The notes below the pieces were generated by a model. The model searched no databases, was not told the DNA's origin, and was given only the letters and a program-made list of their open reading frames with translations. A DNA stretch of 64,000 nucleotides, taken from the NCBI RefSeq assembly GCF_046719735.1, contig NZ_JAUTWQ010000008.1, positions 186,001-250,000 on the forward strand. The letters run 5' to 3'. The position numbers were made by a program, and so were the translations under genes. This document shows, piece after piece, positions 8,995-17,130 of this stretch (its first letter is position 1; every line of letters starts with the position of its first letter). The stretch is from Halobacillus_B rhizosphaerae. Its GTDB lineage: Bacteria; Bacillota; Bacilli; Bacillales; Halobacillaceae.

Positions 8995-9033
8995 GAAAAC
9001 CTCTTCCATCTATTTTAGACGGAAGAGGTTTTC
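8995..9033. terminator. Bidirectional terminator between two LtaS-type genes
   Basis: GAAAACCTCTTCC and GGAAGAGGTTTTC pair perfectly over 13 bases around a 13-base loop. It serves both convergent genes; one arm ends one base before the stop codon of the leftward gene. Confidence 0.85.
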
Positions 9034-9034
9034 G

Positions 9035-10927
9035 TTATCTAAAGCTATCAAAATATTGATCGGACCAATTCATAATTTTGAGTACTTTTTCTTTTTCTTT
9101 CGGAAACGCATCATTTGGATCGTCAAAGCTGGACTCTACCCGTTTGTTCTTCTCAATATCTACGATTCGAGCGTCAAAGCGGCTGTTTTTCGCGACATAG
9201 AAGAGGTTGTCATTGAAAAACGAACTGGTCGCAACGTAATACCGCATGCCGAGCAAGTTCGACTTATAATGCATAAGGTCGTGACCGAAATAGATGGTGT
9301 CCGGTTCCACACCAAGCAGGTTAAGAAGTGTTGGCATCATATCGATTTGGCCGCCAAGAGTATCGACCTGTTTCGGAAGTTTTTGCTCAAGGCCTGGAGC
9401 TCCAACGATGAAAGGAATATTAAATCGGGACAAAAAGCTGTAGCGCTGACCCGTAAATTCTTTCAGAAGCTTCTTATCTACATCCTCTAAAAGTTTGCCG
9501 TGAACTCCCGAGTGGTCGCCGTAAAGGGCAATAACGGATTTATCCCACAGACCATCTTCTTTTAATTGTTCAAAGAATTTACCAATGGCCATATCTGTAT
9601 AGTGGGCAGCCTGCATGTAATTTCCTGTCAGTGTGCCCTGATACTTATCAGGCAGCGTTAATCCTCGTTTATCCTCCGGCATTTTAAACGGAGTATGGCT
9701 GGTCAGAGTGATGACATGAGAATAAAACTTTCCATGCTTCTGATTCAGATCTTCTAAAGCTTCCAGCGAATGGTTGAGGAATAGTTCATCTGATTGACCG
9801 AAGCCAACGGTATCTTTTTCTCCGTAGTAGTCTTTCGAATAGTGATCATTGAACCCTAAAGCAGGATAGAGAGCATCCCGGTTCCAGTATTCAATATCAT
9901 CCGCATGCATCGTAACCGTATAATATCCTTTGTCCTTCAGCATCCTCGGCAGAGAAGGAACCTTCATTCCTTCTATTTCTTCCGAAATCGCTTTGTTCCC
10001 AAGCGGGTAAATGGATGTATTCATTAGAAATTCCGCATCGGACGTATTTCCAGAACCAATTTGCTGGTACACATTGCCGAAATAAGTGCTGTCTTTAAGC
10101 CACTTATTTATATTCGGAGTAATCTCCTGGCCGTTAATCGATTTGCCAATAACGAAATCCTGCAGCGATTCCACCTGAAGAATAATTAAATTCCGATCCT
10201 TCGCAGCTCCGAAGAATTGATGATCCTTCATGGGGACAAATTCGTTCCCTTTTAGGTCTTCAATTTTTTCCTGCGTTACATTTTGATTTTTCCCTTCGAA
10301 GGCATAAATCGTATTCTTCTCTTCTTCGTCATGGAAATATTGAACGAATTGCGCATTAAAAAAGCCATTTTCTTTGGCGAATAAAGCATTGTCATAAATC
10401 ATATCATTCTTGCTCATTTGAAAATTAATGAACGAGATGACAAGACCTACACCAAGTAAAGCGAACATAAAAGGCTTGAAATTGAATCGCGCCGGATACG
10501 ACCATTTTTTCCGGGCGAAAAGCCAGATCACTATAAATAGAAGCAAATCAGCAAAAAGAAGGACATCCATCGGCTTCAGTAACATCATAGCGCTTTCGTT
10601 GACGCTTCCCACCTGATTAAGCTGAGAAAGGTCATAATAAGTAGGGATCGTGCCAAAATATCTTTCATATACGAGCATGCTCATAAATAGCAGGGACAGA
10701 ATGAGATCCAATGCTATGTAAAAGATGATTTTCCCCTTTTTAATAATAAGCTCGGCAGCTGCTATAAAGATGATCAGGAAACTCATCTCAAACCACAGGC
10801 TGTGGAGCGGGTTATGATCCGTTAGTAAAATCGAGCGAACAAGGATGATTTTTAGTGTAATCATCAATGTAAAGTATAAAAAGGAACTTCTTAATAGTTT
10901 TTTTCCGAATTCTTTCATATTTATCAC
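9035..10927 (-). CDS. ltaS: Lipoteichoic acid synthase (polyglycerolphosphate polymerase)
   Basis: The 630-aa protein has five N-terminal membrane segments and an extracellular domain from about residue 230. NLIILQVESLQDFVIGK supplies the first metal Glu, GSGNTSDAEFLMNTS the nucleophile Thr in the classical GxTSDAEF context, MHADDIEYWNRD a conserved substrate site, and ALYGDHSGVHG the final metal Asp/His. It transfers glycerolphosphate from phosphatidylglycerol to the growing LTA chain outside the cell. Length matches B. subtilis LtaS paralogues. The exact orthologue (LtaS, YfnI or YqgS type) cannot be settled by eye. Confidence 0.92.
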   Translation of the reverse strand: MINMKEFGKKLLRSSFLYFTLMITLKIILVRSILLTDHNPLHSLWFEMSFLIIFIAAAELIIKKGKIIFYIALDLILSLLFMSMLVYERYFGTIPTYYDLSQLNQVGSVNESAMMLLKPMDVLLFADLLLFIVIWLFARKKWSYPARFNFKPFMFALLGVGLVISFINFQMSKNDMIYDNALFAKENGFFNAQFVQYFHDEEEKNTIYAFEGKNQNVTQEKIEDLKGNEFVPMKDHQFFGAAKDRNLIILQVESLQDFVIGKSINGQEITPNINKWLKDSTYFGNVYQQIGSGNTSDAEFLMNTSIYPLGNKAISEEIEGMKVPSLPRMLKDKGYYTVTMHADDIEYWNRDALYPALGFNDHYSKDYYGEKDTVGFGQSDELFLNHSLEALEDLNQKHGKFYSHVITLTSHTPFKMPEDKRGLTLPDKYQGTLTGNYMQAAHYTDMAIGKFFEQLKEDGLWDKSVIALYGDHSGVHGKLLEDVDKKLLKEFTGQRYSFLSRFNIPFIVGAPGLEQKLPKQVDTLGGQIDMMPTLLNLLGVEPDTIYFGHDLMHYKSNLLGMRYYVATSSFFNDNLFYVAKNSRFDARIVDIEKNKRVESSFDDPNDAFPKEKEKVLKIMNWSDQYFDSFR

Positions 10928-11306
10928 ACCTCATTCACAATTATACTAGTTTGTAAATTTAATGTAAACATAGCGTAATAGTTTGTTAACGAATATCAGT
11001 TTGCGCAAGATTCTCCTCATGCAGAAAAAGATAGACTACATCATCTAACAAGATTCCTCATACATTTCAATGGCTTTGCGGTAAGGGAGTTCGCAAGGCA
11101 TTTTTTCATGGAAGAAATCACAGGAAGGATGCCTTATTTCAACATAATTGGTAGAATTTAATAATCTGCGAAAAAATTAGAAACGTAGGTTGGATTAAAA
11201 TGTAAATCAAAATGATGTACAACAACTGTTCGTACATTTGTGATGAAAGCGGATTCAGAACGTGAACACCCGGTGCTACAATGAATTTGTGAAGGGGGGC
11301 GAACCC
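10928..11306. promoter_or_regulatory. Divergent control region of ltaS and the polyol PTS operon
   Basis: The 379-bp gap contains an inverted repeat TGTAC-N11-GTACA at about 11216-11236 and the cre-like site listed separately. No gene is supported; one 17-codon frame near 11108 has no good ribosome binding site. Confidence 0.45.
11244..11257 (+). promoter_or_regulatory. cre-like site (CcpA) before the PTS operon
   Basis: TGAAAGCGGATTCA matches 13 of 14 positions of the Bacillus cre consensus TGWAANCGNTNWCA. It lies 50 bases before the regulator start, a place where CcpA would block initiation or elongation. Binding is inferred from sequence only. Confidence 0.6.
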
Positions 11307-13385
11307 GTGTCTCTTGATGATAGAAGTAAGAATATCCTGGATGAGCTAGTCAGTCATCCCAGTGTAACGAGTACAACTTTAGAAAATAAATATGAATTAA
11401 CCCGCAGACAGCTGGGTTACAGTTTTAACAAAATTAATGACTGGCTGCAGGCGAAAAATCTCCCGGTCATTGAGCGGACTAGAAAAGGTCACTTTATTAT
11501 TGATCAGGCCGTGTTTACTACGCTGAATGGTGAAGAGGAGAGTGAGCTTGTCGATCCGGCCATCCTGAATGAAGACCAGCGAGTGTATTTAATTACGATG
11601 ATGCTGTTGAGCAGTCAGGAAGAACTGTCATTAAATCACTTTACGGCAGAATTAGAGGTTAGTAAGAATACGATTCTTAGCGATTTAAAGCAGGTTCAGG
11701 CATTCCTCAATGATTATGAGCTGACGATTCGCTATTCGCGAAGAGCCGGTTATGTATTAGAAGGGAAAGAATTTCAAATTCGGAAGCTGCTCATTAACGT
11801 GACCTACCAATTAGTGCAAATGAATATTGGTAAAGACAGAGTCAGAAAGCTTGCGAATATCGAACCAGCCGAGATTGAGGAATTTAAGCGTCGGATTGAA
11901 AAGGTGGAGAATAAGCTGAGCTTAAAATTTACCGATGAGAAATTAGCTACTATGCCGCTGATTTTAATTTTAATTTTCCGGCGGATTGAACAGGGGCACA
12001 AGATTCAATACTTTTCCATTAAATATGAAGAGTTGTCCGGGACGAAAGAGTACCAGGCGGCACAGGCTATTTTCCACAATTATGAAGAGGTTCCGGTTCA
12101 GGAGCGGTTGTTCTTTACTCTCCACCTGCTGACGACGAATGTTTATTGGTCCGACTATATTACGGATAATGATTCATCGCCGGAGCTGCTTCCTGTCATT
12201 GACAACATGCTGCGCTTGTTTGAAAAGAGTGCCTGTATTTATCTGCAGGATCGTGAGCAGCTGATGGAAAAGCTGCAGCAGCACATTAAGCCTGCCTACT
12301 ACCGGATTAAGTATCAGTTGACCGATACGATTGATTCGCAGAGTGTGATGAATAAAGAGATGAATGAATTGCATCATCTCGTGAAACGGTCAACCGGTCC
12401 GCTTGCCGATTTTATTGGCAAAGAGATTCCGGAAAGTGAAACGACTTATATTACGATGCTGATCGGTGGCTGGATGCGCAGGCAGGGCGAGAGCATTGAA
12501 CGAAAAGTGAAAGCGATTGTGGTTTGCCCACAAGGCGTCTCGGTCTCAAAGCTGATGTTCAATGAGTTAAGAGAATTGTTTCCCGGCTTCGTGTTTCTCG
12601 ATTCTTTATCAGTCCGGGAGTTTATGGACTATCGGTTAGATTACGATCTTGTCTTTTCACCGATGTCGCTGGAAACCGAGAAGAAGTTGTTTATCTCGAA
12701 GCCCTTCTTGAGTGAAGAGGAGAAATACCGGCTTCGGAAGCAGGTCATGCTTGAACTTCACGGCTATATTCCCAATGACATTAACGTTCATCACTTGATC
12801 GACATCATAAAGAATCATGCCGTTATTGAAGATGAGCAGGCATTAACGAACGATCTGCAAAGCTACTTTGAACGGGATGAAGAAGCATCGGTCAAGCAGA
12901 CGTTGAAAAGTCGTGATCTTCACTTGAATGAATTAATCACACCGGATCATATTAAGATCCGCCAGTCGGTCTCCTCCTGGGAGGAAGCCATCCGCATCAG
13001 CGCCATGCCGCTGGTGAAGAACGGGGAGGTGGATCCTGAGTATGTGGATGCCATGATTCACCGCACCGGGGAAGATCCTTACATTATTATCGGACCGAAC
13101 ATTGCCATACCTCATGCCGCCCCGGATGAAGGGGTGAATGAAGTCGGCATGAGTCTGCTTCGGCTGAAGCAGGGGGTCCATTTCACCGACGATTACAAGA
13201 TCAATCTTGTCTTTGTCATTGCGGCTGTTGATAAACAGCAGCACATCCATGCGCTAATGCAGCTGATGCAGCTAGCCGGTTCAGAAGCCGACCGTAAGCG
13301 GATGATTGAGGCAGACACCGTAGAAGAGATCCATAAGATTTTAGATCAATATTCTATTGAAAAAGAAACAGAGATTACTAAGTAG
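11307..13385 (+). CDS. PRD-containing transcriptional regulator with EIIB- and EIIA-like domains (MtlR/GatR type)
   Basis: The 692-aa protein carries two helix-turn-helix segments (about residues 1-60 and 85-140), two PTS regulation domains (about 160-390, with the PRD His in FTLHLLTTN and LHHLVKR), an EIIB-like domain with Cys (VKAIVVCPQGVSVSKLM, about 400-490) and an EIIA-like domain with His in IAIPHAAPDEGV (about 550-690). Such activators are switched by phosphorylation from HPr and the cognate EIIB. It heads the operon. I start at GTG 11307 because AAGGGGGG lies just before it; an upstream GTG at 11262 has none. Confidence 0.88.
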   Translation: MSLDDRSKNILDELVSHPSVTSTTLENKYELTRRQLGYSFNKINDWLQAKNLPVIERTRKGHFIIDQAVFTTLNGEEESELVDPAILNEDQRVYLITMMLLSSQEELSLNHFTAELEVSKNTILSDLKQVQAFLNDYELTIRYSRRAGYVLEGKEFQIRKLLINVTYQLVQMNIGKDRVRKLANIEPAEIEEFKRRIEKVENKLSLKFTDEKLATMPLILILIFRRIEQGHKIQYFSIKYEELSGTKEYQAAQAIFHNYEEVPVQERLFFTLHLLTTNVYWSDYITDNDSSPELLPVIDNMLRLFEKSACIYLQDREQLMEKLQQHIKPAYYRIKYQLTDTIDSQSVMNKEMNELHHLVKRSTGPLADFIGKEIPESETTYITMLIGGWMRRQGESIERKVKAIVVCPQGVSVSKLMFNELRELFPGFVFLDSLSVREFMDYRLDYDLVFSPMSLETEKKLFISKPFLSEEEKYRLRKQVMLELHGYIPNDINVHHLIDIIKNHAVIEDEQALTNDLQSYFERDEEASVKQTLKSRDLHLNELITPDHIKIRQSVSSWEEAIRISAMPLVKNGEVDPEYVDAMIHRTGEDPYIIIGPNIAIPHAAPDEGVNEVGMSLLRLKQGVHFTDDYKINLVFVIAAVDKQQHIHALMQLMQLAGSEADRKRMIEADTVEEIHKILDQYSIEKETEITK

Positions 13386-13402
13386 ATCGTGAGGTTTTGC
13401 AG

Positions 13403-13894
13403 ATGACAGATATTTATTTTGATGAATCCATCATCCTCCTTGATGTGGAGGGCACAACGAAAGAAGAAATATTAACGAGGATGGGACAAAACCTCGTCGA
13501 GAAAGAACTCGTGAAAGAAAGCTTCATTCCGGCGATTATTGACCGGGAAACAGAGTTTGCCACAGGTCTTCCAACGGCCGGCTTGTCCGTGGCTATTCCC
13601 CACACAGACGTGGAGCATGTAAAACGGAAAACGATTAGTATTGCCGTGCTCAAGAATGAAGTTGATTTCGGCATTATGGGGGATGAGAGTGAAACCACTC
13701 CGGTCAAGCTTGTGTTCATGCTTGCAATGGATGAAGCCCATTCCCAGTTATCACTTCTGCAGAAGCTGATGGAAGTCTTCCAAAATGAAGAAACACTCCA
13801 TTACTTAGTGAAGCAGACCGATAAATCAGCCATCAAACAGCTGCTAGAAGAAAAATTAAACTTTACTCAATTTGAAGGAGGACAATCATCATGA
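13403..13894 (+). CDS. PTS EIIA component, galactitol/fructose type
   Basis: The 163-aa protein has the PTS EIIA type 2 fold with the phosphorylated His in GLPTAGLSVAIPHTDVEHV (about residue 68). It passes phosphate from HPr to EIIB. GTGAGG is eight bases before ATG 13403; the TTG at 13397 is less likely. It lies 17 bases after the regulator and its stop overlaps the first EIIB start (ATGA). Confidence 0.9.
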   Translation: MTDIYFDESIILLDVEGTTKEEILTRMGQNLVEKELVKESFIPAIIDRETEFATGLPTAGLSVAIPHTDVEHVKRKTISIAVLKNEVDFGIMGDESETTPVKLVFMLAMDEAHSQLSLLQKLMEVFQNEETLHYLVKQTDKSAIKQLLEEKLNFTQFEGGQSS

Positions 13895-14175
13895 AGAAAA
13901 AACAAGTATTAGTCGCATGTGGAGCAGGAATTGCAACGTCAACCGTAGTAAATGGAGCCATTGAAGATATGGCAAAAGAAAACAATCTGCAGGTCGATCT
14001 AGTTCAGATTAAGATCGCCGAAGTTGGTGGTTATGTGGATACCGCAGATCTTCTCGTTACAACAGCAATGACGAAGAAAGAATACCCATTCCCGGTCATC
14101 AACGCACGATCCTTTTTAACAGGTATCGGCAAAGAAGATACGAAGCAGGAAATTCTGGAAGAACTGAAAAAATAA
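13891..14175 (+). CDS. PTS EIIB component, galactitol type, copy 1
   Basis: The 94-aa protein has the GatB-type phosphocysteine loop VLVACGAGIATSTVV with Cys10. It takes phosphate from EIIA and gives it to the sugar in EIIC. GGAGGACAATCATC precedes the ATG, which overlaps the EIIA stop. Its protein sequence is identical to that of copy 2, 25 bases downstream, although the DNA differs at many third positions. Confidence 0.9.
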   Translation: MKKKQVLVACGAGIATSTVVNGAIEDMAKENNLQVDLVQIKIAEVGGYVDTADLLVTTAMTKKEYPFPVINARSFLTGIGKEDTKQEILEELKK

Positions 14176-14200
14176 ACCCTAGATAAGGAGAGGATTCATG

Positions 14201-14485
14201 ATGAAAAAGAAACAAGTATTAGTCGCTTGCGGTGCTGGAATTGCAACGTCAACCGTAGTAAATGGAGCCATTGAAGATATGGCAAAAGAAAACAATCTGC
14301 AGGTCGATCTGGTTCAGATCAAAATTGCCGAAGTCGGTGGCTATGTGGATACAGCTGACCTGCTTGTGACAACAGCGATGACAAAGAAAGAATATCCATT
14401 CCCAGTCATCAATGCTCGTTCCTTCTTAACAGGCATTGGCAAGGAAGACACGAAGCAAGAAATATTAGAAGAATTGAAGAAGTAA
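14201..14485 (+). CDS. PTS EIIB component, galactitol type, copy 2 (protein identical to copy 1)
   Basis: All 94 residues match copy 1, including the Cys10 loop, but about 36 codons differ, all synonymously. A 74-base block (14237-14310, equal to 13927-14000) is identical in DNA. AAGGAGAGG precedes two consecutive ATG codons at 14198 and 14201; either could start. Both copies should be functional and interchangeable; having two probably raises EIIB dosage or reflects recent conversion. Confidence 0.9.
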   Translation: MKKKQVLVACGAGIATSTVVNGAIEDMAKENNLQVDLVQIKIAEVGGYVDTADLLVTTAMTKKEYPFPVINARSFLTGIGKEDTKQEILEELKK

Positions 14486-14498
14486 GCAGATGAAATCT

Positions 14499-14523
14499 CG
14501 GTTTCTCTGAATCAGGGAAACCG
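14499..14523 (+). promoter_or_regulatory. Strong intercistronic hairpin between EIIB copy 2 and EIIC
   Basis: CGGTTTCTCTG pairs with CAGGGAAACCG over 11 positions (one wobble) around a three-base loop, with no T run after it. It is more likely an mRNA-processing or stabilising stem, or a partial block lowering EIIC, than a full terminator. Confidence 0.65.
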
Positions 14524-14560
14524 GGAGGATCCTGTACATTACGTAGGGAGGACGAATAGA

Positions 14561-15820
14561 ATGCAAGGTTTTGTTGATGCTATACAAGCTTTCTTAGACT
14601 TAGGAGCAACCGTAATTCTGCCTGTTGCTATCTTCTTATTAGGTTTATTATTCGGACAGAAACCGGGCAAAGCGTTTCGTTCAGGTTTAACGATCGGGGT
14701 TGCCTTTGTCGGGATCTTCTTAGTCGTAGATTTACTAGTTAATAACTTAGGACCTGCCGCTCAGGGTATGGTGGACCGGTTAGGCGTTGAGCTTAACGTC
14801 ATTGATGTAGGCTGGCCAGCTTCTTCCTCGATTGCCTGGGCTTCGGTTGTTGCCGCATTTATCATTCCACTTGGTTTAATCGTGAACATCATTATGCTTG
14901 TTACGAAAACAACGAAAACGATGAACGTTGATATTTGGAACTTCTGGCACTACACCTTCATGGCAGCGATGATTTATGCCATTTCTGGAAGTATCGTTCA
15001 AGCCTTAATTGGAGCTGTTATCTTCCAGGTGATCTGCTTGAAAGTAGCCGACTGGACGGCACCGATGGTCAGCGAATTCTATGAACTGCCGGGTGTTTCG
15101 ATCGCAACCGGAAGTACCATTTCGTACGCACCAGGAATCTTCCTCGTGCGATTGCTGCAGAAAATTCCTGGCGTCAGAAACTGGAATGCCGACCCGGATA
15201 CGATTCAGAAACGTTTCGGGGTGTTCGGTGAATCGATCTTTATCGGTTTGTTCTTAGGAGCTGCGATCGGAATTCTTGCCGGATACAGCGTTGGTGACGT
15301 CATTGATATCGGGATGTCTATGGCGGCCGTTATGGTTTTAATGCCGCGCATGGTAAAGATTTTGATGGAAGGTCTTATGCCTGTATCAGAATCTGCTCGT
15401 GAATGGTTATCCAAACGCTTTGGCGAACGCGAAATCCATATTGGTCTTGATGCCGCTGTTCTGCTTGGTCATCCATCCGTAATTTCTACGGCGCTGATCC
15501 TTGTACCTGTAACGGTCGTACTAGCAGTTATTCTTCCAGGTAACTCGTTGCTGCCGTTTGGTGACTTGGCAACGATTCCATTTGTGGTTGCCTTTATTGT
15601 TGGAGCGGCACGCGGGAATATTGTGCACTCGGTGATAGTGGGAACCGTCATGATTGCGATCTCCTTATACGTCGCCACCGATGTTGCCCCAATGTTTACA
15701 CAAATGGCAACCAACGCGAACTTCGATATGCCTGAAGGATCTGCGCAAATCTCAAGTATTGACCAGGGCGGGAACATTATTAACTGGATCATTTATCGTA
15801 TCTTCAGCTTGTTTAACTAA
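14561..15820 (+). CDS. PTS EIIC component, galactitol type
   Basis: The 419-aa membrane permease has about ten to twelve hydrophobic segments and GatC-type motifs (FLLGLLFGQKPGKAFRSGLTIGVAFVG, GWPASSSIAWAS, RMVKILMEGLMPVSESAREWL). It moves and phosphorylates a polyol together with the EIIA and EIIB upstream. GGGAGGACG precedes the ATG. Substrate is set by this subunit but cannot be read from sequence; galactitol and arabitol systems share this family. Confidence 0.9.
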   Translation: MQGFVDAIQAFLDLGATVILPVAIFLLGLLFGQKPGKAFRSGLTIGVAFVGIFLVVDLLVNNLGPAAQGMVDRLGVELNVIDVGWPASSSIAWASVVAAFIIPLGLIVNIIMLVTKTTKTMNVDIWNFWHYTFMAAMIYAISGSIVQALIGAVIFQVICLKVADWTAPMVSEFYELPGVSIATGSTISYAPGIFLVRLLQKIPGVRNWNADPDTIQKRFGVFGESIFIGLFLGAAIGILAGYSVGDVIDIGMSMAAVMVLMPRMVKILMEGLMPVSESAREWLSKRFGEREIHIGLDAAVLLGHPSVISTALILVPVTVVLAVILPGNSLLPFGDLATIPFVVAFIVGAARGNIVHSVIVGTVMIAISLYVATDVAPMFTQMATNANFDMPEGSAQISSIDQGGNIINWIIYRIFSLFN

Positions 15821-15836
15821 TAGAGGAGGATTTTAA

Positions 15837-16868
15837 ATGAAAGCACTTGTGAAAACGGAACTCGGATTCGGAAATCTGGAAATTCAAGATAAAGAAATAC
15901 CGCAGCCTGGAGCAGGCGAAGTGAAAATTGAAGTCAAGTATGCGGGCATCTGTGGTTCTGATATTCACACGTATGAAGGCCACTATAAAGTCGGTGTTCC
16001 GGTTACGCTCGGTCATGAGTTCTCCGGCGAGGTTGTCGAAGTTGGAGAAGATGTGACTGAATTTAAACCAGGCGACCGTGTCACTTCAGAAACGACGTTC
16101 TACATTTGCGGCGAATGCGAATATTGCCAGAATGGCGACTACAATCTCTGTAACTATCGCAAAGGATTAGGCACCCAGCAGGACGGTGGCTTTGCCAAGT
16201 ATTTAGTGGCGAGAAAAGACAGTGTCCATCATCTTCCGGATAATGTGGACTTCAAATCTGCGGCGATGACTGAACCGCTCGCCTGTACACACCATGCCGT
16301 AGCAAAAACGGAAATAAATGAAGGCGATGTCGTCGTCGTGATTGGTCCAGGACCCATCGGATTATTTACCGCTCAGGTCGCTAAAAGCCGAGGAGCAACC
16401 GTGATTATAACCGGCCTGACCAATGACCGTGTCCGCTTAAATAAAGCGGAAGAAATCGGCATCGATTATGCGGTTGATACGCAGAAACAGGATTTGAAAG
16501 AGCTGGTGAATGGACTTACGGACGGCTATGGCGCGGACATTGTATTTGAATGCTCCGGTGCTGCACCGGCAGCGAAGCAGGGTCTTGATCTATTGCGGAA
16601 AAAAGGCCAGTACGGCCAGGTGGGAATTTTTGCCCGGCCGGAAATTGAATTTGATCTGGAAAAGGTGATTCAAAAGGAAATCCGTCTAGTAGGAAGCCGC
16701 AGTCAAAAACCGGCTGATTGGGAACCGTCACTGGAATTAATGAATAATGGCCGAGTAAACGCGAAAGCGATGGTGACCCACGAATTTGATATTACCGAAT
16801 GGGATAAAGCGTATGAGGCGATTAAAAGCGGCGAAGCGATTAAAGTGCTGCTCACACCGATCGATTAA
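15837..16868 (+). CDS. Zinc-dependent medium-chain polyol (phosphate) dehydrogenase 1
   Basis: The 343-aa MDR protein has catalytic zinc ligands in GICGSD (Cys) and GHEFSGE (His, Glu), the structural zinc lobe CGECEYCQNGDYNLC, and the NAD site VVVIGPGPIGLF. It lies 16 bases after EIIC with AGAGGAGG before the ATG. With the second dehydrogenase downstream, it presumably oxidises the phosphorylated polyol made by the PTS to a ketose phosphate. Confidence 0.87.
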   Translation: MKALVKTELGFGNLEIQDKEIPQPGAGEVKIEVKYAGICGSDIHTYEGHYKVGVPVTLGHEFSGEVVEVGEDVTEFKPGDRVTSETTFYICGECEYCQNGDYNLCNYRKGLGTQQDGGFAKYLVARKDSVHHLPDNVDFKSAAMTEPLACTHHAVAKTEINEGDVVVVIGPGPIGLFTAQVAKSRGATVIITGLTNDRVRLNKAEEIGIDYAVDTQKQDLKELVNGLTDGYGADIVFECSGAAPAAKQGLDLLRKKGQYGQVGIFARPEIEFDLEKVIQKEIRLVGSRSQKPADWEPSLELMNNGRVNAKAMVTHEFDITEWDKAYEAIKSGEAIKVLLTPID

Positions 16869-16956
16869 TCAGTCATCACGACTGAAAAGTGAACAGATGG
16901 ATCTCGAGACTTTAATCGTGGAGCGCGTTAATTTTCTATAGAAATGAGGGTGAACG

Positions 16957-17115
16957 ATGGTAGAGACATTGCTAGATTTCATGCTGGGACCGATGAGAGG
17001 CATTGGAGATTTCTACTTTGAGCACCAGACGATCTTTAATTCAGTTGTGGTGGGTCTTGCTGCTGTGAAGCTTGTCTTCAGCAGAAAGAAACCGCAACGG
17101 GCAGAATCCAGCTAG
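16957..17115 (+). CDS. 52-aa small protein inside the polyol operon
   Basis: ATGAGGG followed by GAACG precedes the ATG at 16957, and the 52-codon frame ends 15 bases before the next gene. The product starts MVETLLDFMLGPM, has a hydrophobic stretch FNSVVVGLAAVKLVF, and a basic tail SRKKPQRAESS, so it is probably a single-pass or peripheral membrane peptide. It sits between the two dehydrogenases, spaced as an operon member. No known function. Confidence 0.7.
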   Translation: MVETLLDFMLGPMRGIGDFYFEHQTIFNSVVVGLAAVKLVFSRKKPQRAESS

Positions 17116-17130
17116 AAAGGAAGGAGCACG

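Noticed and set aside
13891..14485. Assembly duplication of one EIIB gene
   Set aside because: About 36 silent differences between copies rule out a simple assembly repeat.
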